A stretch of DNA of 64,000 nucleotides from Elgaria multicarinata webbii (taxonomy: Eukaryota > Chordata > Lepidosauria > Squamata > Anguidae). The notes under the pieces are model-generated. The model did no database searches and was not told the DNA's origin. It saw only the letters and a program-made list of their open reading frames with translations. Where the stretch lies: assembly GCF_023053635.1 (NCBI RefSeq), contig NC_086177.1, positions 90,740,001 through 90,804,000 on the forward strand, read 5' to 3'. The position numbers and the translations under genes were made by a program. Shown piece by piece: positions 58,115 through 64,000 of this stretch. The first letter of the stretch is position 1. The number at the start of each line of letters is the position of its first letter.

Positions 58115-61100
58115 TTTAACTGTTCTCAAAAAAAGAAAGAAAAGGAGACGTACTTGTATTTGGTTGCTTGGGTTGTTACGGTAACAGAGAAACCTAGGAT
58201 CCCAGATGTGTTTCTTGTGGCAGGGTAGACATGATAGCTTGAACCAAAGGAAAAGAATAACATTCCAAAAGCACAAGTCATTTTATTCTGACCATTAATG
58301 AGTACTAACTAGTATATGGGAGCTATCCATCAAAATCTGTTCTCCCACATGCTCATTTAAAATGTATCATGGAAGCAATACTGAGTGAATTATTGGATTG
58401 GACTGTTAGAACTATTGCTTCCAACTGGTGATTTCATTACTGCCACAACATCTGACCATCTGCTTAAAAAGGAGGGAGAGGAGGCAACCAGGACCATCAG
58501 CCTGGTGAGTTTCAAGTACCACTGGTCCTCTCCATCAATCCCATGGGAGGGCAACACCTGGTGGTCAGTAGTTTGCATTGCCCCCTACCACAATCACCAC
58601 CACTGCAGAATGTGCTGCCTCAGCAAATAACCCTGCATTTTTTCAAAGAAAATATGGCACATGGGGCACGTACAGCCGGTATAGAAATAAAATCACCCTT
58701 CTGGAAGGCTTCTGGGAGGCTTCCCAGATCCTGATTATGGTACACTCTACTGCACAAAATAGGAAATTATAAAACCTGATCATTATTGAGTTTGAGGCGA
58801 AAAGTCTGCCTCCCCAAAGACTACTGTCTGGATAAGGAATGGGCCTTGAAGAATAAAGAAATTAACAAACACTGACTTAAAAAAACATTGCTCCATATTT
58901 ATATCAGTTATTAAATAACAGGGAATACTCAGAGAAATAAAGTCCCCAGGGATTCTCAGATATAACTGGACATTGACTGCAAGCCTTTCTAAAGGTGGCA
59001 AACTCACCCCAGCATATTCTTGGTTCGTAGGTAGTCAAAGCATGGCTCCTCCATGTGCATCTGAAATTGAGCATGACTTCTGTGTGAACATGTCAGCTGA
59101 TCCAAACAAGACATACATTTAAAAGAGAATAAATCTCAACCTAGGGTTCTTTTGTTCTTTAAAACAATTAACAAGTGTTGAAAACTATGAATGTATAGCT
59201 TGGGTACCAAGCAATTGTTATCATCAGAGTACGTGTTATTGATGATGATGATGATGATGACGATGATGATGATGATAATAATAATAATAATAAGCCCTGG
59301 AGCTTACAATCCAACACAAAAGACACAAGAGGAAAATGAAATGGGGAGTGGGGAAAAGCGCAAACCCAGGCCCAGTTCTTAAACTTACAAAGCAACAAAA
59401 CTTACCACAAGCAGTTCTGTGAGGGAATAGTCTCTTAAATTCTTAGCACCCGTCTAAAAATAATTAATTTGAGTCAGTAACAGTTCAATAATTTGTCTTT
59501 GAGCCTGAGAATGTCATTCAAGTCCCACAGTTACAAAATCGTTTTCATAAGGGTTTGTCTAATCCGAATAATTGTTGGAGATGCAACCGTGGTTTGTTAT
59601 CCCAGGGAAAGTGAGTGGTTGTCCCTGGTTGACCCTGGGATCCCCTGGGCATAAATGGATAGTGTAGACATGCCCTTGGTCTGGTCCAGCATGGCTCTTC
59701 TTATACTTTTAACTCGCAGTCCCTCAAAAAGCCATTTTCAAGTAGTGTTAGATTGATACACTCACAACATTCTGAGCACTTTTAGGCCTAACTGGAGAAT
59801 GATTGACTATCTCTGACTTACACTGGTTTGAAAGAAATTTACTTAGACCTACCTGTTAATCCGGTCGGAAGTAGGGGCGAGCCCGCGCTGCAGCTAGCAC
59901 AGGCCATTGCCCCAGTCTACAAGTGTCATGCGATGGGGTAAAGGAAAGCCCCGTTGCGTCGGCCATCTTTTTTCAGGTTAAAGGGGCCATGTGAGCAGGA
60001 GTGCACCAACGACAAAGGTAGGTTTTTTTTAAAAAAAGGGTTCCCCGCTCCCCCTGCCCCCAATTTCCCCCCACCATGTCCGATCCACCGCCCGCCCCCC
60101 ACTTGCCATGTCCAATGTCCCCCCGCCCACCCAAGACGTCCGATCCCCCCCATCGCCCCTGGGCTGCAATTCCCGCCCGATGTCCCCGGGTTCCGTTCTT
60201 CCCCCCCGATGTCTCCTGGCTCCGCTCTTCCCCCATCTCTCCCGCTGGGTCTGCTCTTCCCCCCTGGCCCTGATCTCCCTCCCCCTGCAATCCCCCCCCA
60301 GCCTGATGGGCACAGCACTGTGCCCAGTGCGCAGCTTCTCCCAGCTACTCACGAGTAAGCCGCGTAGCCAGGAAAAGCCGCGGAACCAGCTAGACCTTCC
60401 GTAGCCCCGGGCTGATACCAGGGGTGAGCCCAGGTATCAGCCCGGGCTAAACCCTCGTCTAGCAACGGCCTTAGGTAAACAATATTCTTTATTTTTCCAG
60501 GTCCTAATATATGGAAATGCTCACAGACAAGAGAACGATGTGGGTTAAGCAGCACTAAGCAATATTAAGAGGTAGTCAGAAAGTCAAAATAGAAAGAAGG
60601 GTGGGGCTGGGCCTAGAATGTTCTCATATAAAACACGAACTTCTATAATTTGTTTTATAGCTGGGCAAATGATGGTATGAAACCTGGGACCTAAGGCCAT
60701 GTTTCATAAGGAAGGAGAGGGTGAATTCTGTGGTTTAAGTGCCCACAGATCCCAAGGTTATTAGATCAAAATCTCCAATACCTGGTAGTAGATGCTGACT
60801 TCAGAGTTTGGATCACCTTTGTGAAGGGATTTCACTTTACACAGAATGTGGGTATTTGGCAGTTCTGTCACCCGGAATTGAATAGGACATGGGTGTATTA
60901 GAGGACGGAACTTCAATTTTCTGAAGACAGAGAGCGGGGGGGGGGGGGGAAGCAAAACCACAAGATAGCTGTTGTCTCTTTAAATTGAAAAGCAAATTTT
61001 TAGAGATAACTTAAAATTCACAGTGGTACTTACTATCTTTCAGTCTCATGCCATTATTTAGCTTTCTATATACACCCTAATCATTCATGTGATTAGACCA

Positions 61101-63110
61101 TATGAAGGTAAAATCTGCATTATAATGCTGCTTTGTAATGTATTACTATGCCTCCATCCTATGTGTTTATAAGCTGAATAATTACATTGTCAGTGGAGTT
61201 TGGATAGGAGGTTTCCCAGAGTGGAAAATTAATTTTAAACCCCCTTTCCTTTACAATAATGAATTTAAAACCACCCATCCGAGAGGGATTGCCATACAGC
61301 CCAATGCAGGCCCATGTCCCCTTCTCCTCCCATTGGCTTGGATCCAAATTTGTCATCACATAACCAGAAAGGCTCTTTCTATACATGGAGGACACTGGGA
61401 TCCAGCAGAGATGCCTGCTGGAGGAAGGAAATGGGGCAGCAATCTTCACAGTTCTCTATGCCCCTCTGCAGCCTCCTTCATTGCTTTTCATGCTGCTCTG
61501 GAGCATCACACGATCCTCCAGAGTAGCTTTTCAGAAGGCCTGGGGGCAGCAGGAGGAAAGAGGAATTGCTTCCCTGCCCAGCTGCCCCCTTCGTCCAGCA
61601 TGAATGGAACTCTGCTAAGCTTTCTCCAGTATTTGAGGCAATAAGCCTGTGTGCACCGGTTGCTGGGGAACATGGGTGGGAGGGTGCTGTTGCACCATGT
61701 CCTGCTTGTTCATCCCTGGCCGAAGGCTGATTGGCCACTGTGTGAACAGAGTGCTGGACTAGATGGAGCCTTGGTCTGATCCAGCATCAGGGCACTTCAT
61801 ATGTTCTTACTCTGCAGATAACCCAATGTGTATGCCCAACCATGATGGAGGTCTGTACTCTTTGTGTATCCACCTTATCTCCCCCCAACCTTCCCTCTAA
61901 CCTAGATACAAATGACTTCATGTTAACCCCTGAGCAACATATGCCCAGTGTTATTAAAATGACCCTAGGCGAGCCTTGGGTTTGCATGCTCTCCCCCCCG
62001 CCCATCCCTTCTCAGGTGCACTGAAAGTAGGAATTGGGAAACTTCTGCTTCGATTTTTTATTAATCACAACTTGCCATGTCATCCAAACCTGAAATATTT
62101 TTAAGGTAACTATGGTTTGTGGGATCAAGCCACTTTCAAATCATAGTTTTGGAAGCTAGCTTGTTAACAAGCATAGTTAAGATCAACCACAGTTTAGAGT
62201 TCATCCATAATGCTAAACTGTGGCATAACTGTGCTCATCTGAAACGGAAGTGCAATCTTCCGATTCCCTCCTCACATCCATACGGGAGGAGAGAAGAAAG
62301 AGTGTGAGCCCCAGGCTTGTTGAGACGTGTCCCCATAATGCTAGACCAGTTGTACACAGTTTGGGGCCCAAAAGATGTGTTGGACTATAACTCCCATACT
62401 CTGACTGTTGGCCATGCTGGCTGGGGGGTTATGGGATTTGAAGTCGAAAACATCTGGCAGGCCAGTTTGCCTACCCATGTACTCAACCGTGGCTTAATGT
62501 TATGTGCAAACCCTCGCCGATATGTTTTATCCAATTTAAAAATTAAAGGATATAAACAGAATTATGCTAATAAACATGAGAAAGCAATACTATCCAAAAT
62601 ACAATAATGTAATTTTTAAAATATGATTTTTTTTTTTTAAAAAAAGAATTCTCTCTCCCTCCCCACAACAGAACCCATGGGTTTCATCTAATAATTGACA
62701 ATCAAACCAAGATACTTACTGAGAAACGTAATTCAAAAATTCCTTTGATTCCTGGGAAACAAATTGTAAAATATATCATTTTTTTTATTTAGGGGAAAGG
62801 GATTGCTTTCCAAATATATATACAAAACAAACAGAAAAGGATCAACAATGAACATTGCTAGAAATTAAACGAAGGGGTTCAACAGCTATTTTTTTTTCTT
62901 TCCCAGAAGGCAGAACCCCAATTTCAGCAACTCAACTTTGTACTTACGAAGCTTGTAAAGTTTCCTTGGACAAGTCCCTCTACCCACAGGTTTGATTTGA
63001 AAGCTTTCACAAATTCAAGTAGGGATTCTATGGAAATTCCATTGCACAAAGCCCGATATTTCTCTATTAAAGACCACCTGCCGTGCTCCAGTATCGAGAG
63101 CCGTAGATCT
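46583..63110 (-). CDS. NRDC: Nardilysin-family gene (NRDC or NRDC-like), C-terminal 10 coding exons
   Basis: Spliced from 63110 down to 46583: 63110-62948, 62751-62720, 60920-60782, 59453-59406, 59060-59008, 58237-58154, 55963-55873, 53112-52996, 49111-49022 and 46777-46583. The total is 1,012 bases, one base finishing an upstream codon plus 337 codons including the stop. Every junction is GT-AG and every phase joins. Recognition rests on peptides typical of nardilysin: [73 protein letters not shown] and the end ILPYHKILK. Nardilysin is an M16 metalloendopeptidase that cleaves before Arg in dibasic sites and helps shed membrane proteins. Its zinc-binding HxxEH motif is in the N-terminal half, outside this window; this half forms the non-catalytic side of the chamber. 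Some exons are about 80% identical to human NRDC as I remember it, others near 50%, so a paralogue is possible. No exon has a stop or frameshift. Confidence 0.93.
47370..47613. mobile_element. Family B element
   Basis: GCTCATCTACACCAAGCAGG is mirrored by CTTGGTGTAGATGAGC. The interior is the same as 63493-63726. No clear target duplication. It lies in the last intron. Confidence 0.65.
48166..48851 (+). mobile_element. AT-rich hAT-type short element with a LINE tail nested inside
   Basis: It starts TAGAGATGGATGAA and ends TTATCCCTA. GAAATTAC flanks it exactly on both sides (48158-48165 and 48852-48859), an 8-bp hAT-like duplication. The interior is AT-rich and non-coding. A LINE 3' end (about 48546-48820) is inserted near its right end. 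Confidence 0.75.
48546..48820 (+). mobile_element. LINE 3' end nested in the hAT-type element
   Basis: It begins GAGAAGAGCCTTCAGTGTGG, then a CCTATGGAATTCCCTGCC-type segment (the WNSLP motif of LINE C-termini), an untranslated region, and AATCAATCAATCAAATCAAA as tail. Confidence 0.6.
48959..48999. repeat. (GA)n microsatellite in the last intron
   Basis: About 20 GA units, ending 23 bases from a nardilysin-family exon donor. On the gene strand it is (TC)n just inside the intron. Confidence 0.9.
49022..49111 (-). CDS. NRDC: Nardilysin-family exon (90 bp, diverged)
   Basis: Thirty codons from [20 protein letters not shown] to [10 protein letters not shown], in phase 0. The acceptor is GGTTTATAG and the donor CAT|GTGAGT. 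It was found by looking for the expected ALKSF...LVNWF...HRG...LSVH segment. The hydrophobic frame and the Trp-Phe pair are kept, but many polar positions differ. A (GA)n tract lies just downstream in the intron (48960-49000). Confidence 0.88.
49205..49435. repeat. Fold-back repeat, second copy
   Basis: AAAGCAAAGTGTTTTGTGGC at the left and TACCACAAGAATCTTTGC at the right, with TTATTATGGCATAAATTTTC inside. It lies just upstream of a nardilysin-family exon. Confidence 0.5.
49574..49814. mobile_element. Family B element
   Basis: GCCAAATCTACACCAAGCAG is mirrored by TGCTTGGTGTAGATGCAGCC. The interior is shared with the other copies. Confidence 0.6.
50225..50575 (+). mobile_element. LINE 3' fragment
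   Basis: GGCAATGTGAGAGGGGGCCT, CTGTGGAACTCCCTCCCAAG (WNSLP), AAGAAGGCCTTTCAACAG, then GCAAGGTATAAATTAAATAA. Intronic, antisense to the host gene. Confidence 0.55.
50893..51618 (+). mobile_element. CR1 LINE 3' part, antisense in a nardilysin-family intron
   Basis: It starts CACAGTTACAAGATGGGGGA and ends in CTATTCTATGATTC. It carries an open 179-codon C-terminal ORF2 piece (50995-51534) with [40 protein letters not shown] and [14 protein letters not shown], followed by the CR1 3' untranslated region. Less decayed than 7240-8516. Confidence 0.88.
52509..52637. mobile_element. Family A fold-back mini-copy
   Basis: CCTTAGACCTAAGGTTTATC at the left is mirrored by GATAAACTGTAGGTTTAGCT and AAGGCC at the right. 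Only the terminal hairpin block is left (about 130 bp), in an intron of the nardilysin-family gene. Confidence 0.6.
52723..52863. mobile_element. Family A fold-back mini-copy
   Basis: GGCCACAGCTAGACCTAAGG is mirrored by CCTTAGGTCTAGCTATGGCC. The flanks are TCA and TCT. It lies 86 bases from the copy at 52509-52637, giving two hairpins in a row. Confidence 0.65.
52996..53112 (-). CDS. NRDC: Nardilysin-family exon (117 bp)
   Basis: Thirty-nine codons from [20 protein letters not shown] to [12 protein letters not shown], in phase 0. The acceptor is CTTTTCAG and the donor GAG|GTAGTC, the weakest donor of the set. It is the most conserved exon in the window; 7 of 39 residues differ from the human sequence as I recall it. 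Confidence 0.95.
53390..53662 (-). mobile_element. L2-type LINE 3' end
   Basis: The inverse of the unit at 28570: AAATGGCTCTCTGGGCAGTT, then CCAGATGGTGGGTGCCACTA and CAGAGAAGGCC. Sense-oriented within the intron. Confidence 0.6.
53869..54335 (+). mobile_element. Family A element with 3-bp duplication
   Basis: It starts GGGCATGGCTAGAC and ends AGGTCTAGCCATGGCC. AAT flanks both ends (53866-53868 and 54336-54338). AAAATGGCGGGCGCG lies at about 54199. It is intronic. Confidence 0.75.
54588..55472 (+). mobile_element. Internally deleted hAT (Charlie-like) element
   Basis: The ends are CAGTGGTTCCCAATTGG and, inverted, CAGTGGTTCCCAATTAG. The flanks are CCTTAGGA (54580-54587) and CCTTATGA (55473-55480), an 8-bp duplication with one change. 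At 885 bp it keeps only the 3' part of a transposase gene. It sits inside an older LINE fragment in an intron of the nardilysin-family gene, in the opposite orientation to that gene. Confidence 0.85.
54705..55211 (+). pseudogene. hAT transposase C-terminal fragment with dimerisation domain
   Basis: The 168-codon frame ATG to TAG holds a short N-terminal piece ([14 protein letters not shown]), then WVRNPF, and from about residue 95 a clear hAT C-terminal domain: [18 protein letters not shown], then [18 protein letters not shown] and NIEPDV. This domain packs hAT transposases into dimers and is shared by ZBED5/FAM200-type host genes. The BED finger and DDE core are missing, so it is a deletion remnant. 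The reading frame over the remaining part is open. Confidence 0.75.
55873..55963 (-). CDS. NRDC: Nardilysin-family exon (91 bp)
   Basis: One base completes Asn, then 30 codons run from [20 protein letters not shown] to [10 protein letters not shown]. The acceptor is CTTTCAG and the donor CAG|GTAAGA. This is one of the more diverged exons: about half its residues match human nardilysin from memory. Confidence 0.92.
56185..56371 (+). mobile_element. Family A right half
   Basis: It begins within the A/T run, contains TTGTGCACAAGCGCTTGTGC and AAAAAATTGCGAGATG, and ends AGGTCTAGCTAAGGCC. The left end is missing. Confidence 0.55.
56372..58150. other. Intron, no exon or gene seen
   Basis: AT-rich. 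AAGTCCCATTGAGTTCAATG at 57864 is a short common vertebrate repeat word. Confidence 0.4.
58069..58114. repeat. (TAA)n microsatellite
   Basis: About 15 AAT/TAA units in an intron. Confidence 0.9.
58154..58237 (-). CDS. NRDC: Nardilysin-family exon (84 bp)
   Basis: The 84 bases begin with C (completing Gly), encode [20 protein letters not shown] and then TTQATKY, and end with AA of an Asn codon. The donor is GTACGT and the acceptor TTCAAG. Both split codons restore the expected residues. Confidence 0.95.
59008..59060 (-). CDS. NRDC: Nardilysin-family exon (53 bp)
   Basis: The 53 bases encode [17 protein letters not shown] plus GG of a Gly codon. The acceptor is AATTTCAG and the donor GG|GTGAGT. 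MEEPCFD.LRTK is a nardilysin hallmark. Confidence 0.95.
59238..59293. repeat. (GAT)n(AAT)n microsatellite
   Basis: GATGATGAT with one GAC, then AATAATAAT. Intronic. Confidence 0.9.
59406..59453 (-). CDS. NRDC: Nardilysin-family exon (48 bp)
   Basis: Sixteen codons, [16 protein letters not shown], in phase 0. The acceptor is TTTTTAG and the donor GTG|GTAAGT. It corresponds to SGTRSLREYTLMELLV in human nardilysin. Confidence 0.92.
59845..60470 (-). mobile_element. GC-rich element related to family A
   Basis: The right end reads CCTCGTCTAGCAACGGCC, close to the ends of 17193-18345. The left end is near ACTTAGACCTACC. The interior holds a Pro/Gly-like C-rich tract (60040-60300) with ORFs that are purely compositional. 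Confidence 0.5.
60782..60920 (-). CDS. NRDC: Nardilysin-family exon
   Basis: 139 bases: one base, then 46 codons, [20 protein letters not shown] through EVSIYYQ. The acceptor is TGTCTTCAG and the donor CAG|GTATTG. It matches the nardilysin segment with VQFQVVELP, HLCKV and GDANSEVTVYYQ. Confidence 0.94.
61628..61806 (+). mobile_element. CR1/L3-type LINE 3' end in an intron
   Basis: AGTATTTGAGGCAATAAGCC to ACTAGATGGAGCCTTGGTCT and TTCATATGTTCTTA. Antisense to the host gene. Confidence 0.75.
62720..62751 (-). CDS. NRDC: Nardilysin-family micro-exon (32 bp)
   Basis: The 32 bases encode [10 protein letters not shown] plus two bases (CA) of a Gln codon completed by the next exon. The acceptor is TTTCCCAG and the donor TCA|GTAAGT. 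It corresponds to ESMDFLKYV in mammalian nardilysin. Too short for ORF callers, but fixed by phase on both sides. Confidence 0.9.
62948..63110 (-). CDS. NRDC: Nardilysin-family exon 1 in window
   Basis: 163 bases: one base completing a split codon, then 54 codons. It begins [20 protein letters not shown] and ends [10 protein letters not shown]. The acceptor is TTACAG and the donor TTC|GTAAGT. It aligns with the nardilysin stretch LILEYARWSMIDKYQAL and [12 protein letters not shown] from memory. The preceding exon is not found between 63111 and 64000. Confidence 0.93.
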
Positions 63111-63492
63111 CTGTAACTCAGAAAAATGATGCATCAGCAAATACGTGTTAATTCAAAAGGGTTCATTCTGCATGTTTAGGGCCCTTTAAAATGGTAAAGA
63201 TCAGAAGCATTAGCAATATGAGCTCTGTTCACACGAGACTTGTGTGTAGGGCATTCACATGGGATAAATCCAATTTCCCCCTCTCTCTTTCCCTTTGTAG
63301 GGAATCAATGGAGGCTTTCTCTTCTTTGTTTCTTCTCCATCCTAAGCCCTGGCAGGGAGGACGGAAGGAACAACAGGTGCATTTTTGCCTCCCATTCCTG
63401 CTGATTAAGCATCTTAATCCCAGAGGTCCATCTAGCTGACTCCCAGTGGGTGGGAATGGCAATAAGGAAGCTTATGGAACTGGTAAATCCAT

Positions 63493-63726
63493 GGGCTCAT
63501 CTACACCAAGTAGGATATTGCACTATGAAAGCAGCATGAAAACGGTATATAAAAGGCAGGAGCCACACCAAGCGGAATACAGCACTATGAAAGCGGTATA
63601 TGGTATGCGTCAATGGGCCCCAACAGTTGTCAGTGCACTTCAATACCGCTATAAAGCAGTAGTGTGGCTCCTGCCTTTTATATACCGCTTTCATAGTGCA
63701 ATATCCTGCTTGGTGTAGATTAGGCC
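63493..63726. mobile_element. Family B element with 3-bp duplication
   Basis: It starts GGGCTCATCTACACCAAG and ends CTTGGTGTAGATTAGGCC. CAT flanks both ends (63490-63492 and 63727-63729). It is intronic. Confidence 0.7.
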
Positions 63727-64000
63727 CATGTCTCTTTCCACCATGGTCTCTCTGCCCACTGTCACAGCTGCTTTTCTCTCTTCCTGACTTTCTTCTGAGA
63801 TCACTGTCGTAACTCCAGAAGAGGAGCCACTGCAGAGCTTTCCACAGAAACTGGGAAGAAATACCTGCTTGGATTCCCCCTCAAGGTTATAACTGTGTCT
63901 GCAGTCTCCAGGGGAGGTGGATCTCTCATATTCTATGCCCCCTAGGACAACCTCCCAAGGCCCATAGGATTCCTCTGCTACCCAGTCCACCTGTCTTCTC

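Noticed and set aside
59926-60358. Pro/Gly-rich ORFs on both strands
   Set aside because: They arise from a C-rich tract inside a transposon; low complexity.
61138-61644. 168-codon ORF in a nardilysin-family intron, opposite strand
   Set aside because: It runs into a CR1/L3 tail, has no conserved motif, and uses non-ATG-like context.
63691-63990. 99-codon minus-strand ORF upstream of the first nardilysin-family exon
   Set aside because: It ends in a family B repeat and does not match the nardilysin segment expected before DLRLSILE.

Overview
The window looks like a squamate reptile (lizard-type) nuclear chromosome. The reasons are split genes with GT-AG introns and a repeat mix of CR1 and L2-clade LINEs, an L1 fragment, Sauria-type tRNA-derived SINEs with AAT-rich tails, several hAT families, many short inverted-repeat elements, and abundant AAT, GAT, GAA, CA and TA microsatellites. 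I saw no bacterial genes, CRISPR array, rRNA, functional tRNA or LTR element.

The only host gene I recognise occupies about 46.58-63.11 kb on the minus strand. It is the 3' half of a nardilysin-family (M16 metallopeptidase) gene. Ten coding exons can be placed to the base. All have GT-AG junctions with compatible phases, and together they encode the last 336 residues and the stop codon. The 5' part lies beyond base 64000. Divergence from mammalian nardilysin, as I recall that protein, is uneven and leaves room for a NRDC-like paralogue. Its introns hold a CR1, an internally deleted hAT element inside an older LINE tail, and several short inverted-repeat elements.

Bases 1-46.58 kb, downstream of that gene, contain no host gene I recognise. 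They are a dense, nested repeat landscape. The most striking member is a 4,682-bp hAT-type element at 30594-35275 with a perfect 8-bp target duplication. It has GGAGCGG-rich ends, a left tandem array (about 200-bp period), an AT-rich minisatellite, one intact BED zinc-finger ORF without a transposase catalytic domain, and a right tandem array with a roughly 300-bp dimeric period. Bases 1-1554 are the right part of a second, rearranged copy of the same family.

Two numerous short families, one with GGCCTTAGCTAGACC ends and one with GGCCTTATCTACACC ends, share nearly the same terminal sequence. Several copies carry 3-bp target duplications, so one transposase source may have moved both. One GC- and CpG-rich member (17193-18345) is 1.15 kb long. 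The remaining sequence is LINE 3' fragments, SINEs, microsatellites and unassigned AT-rich DNA.
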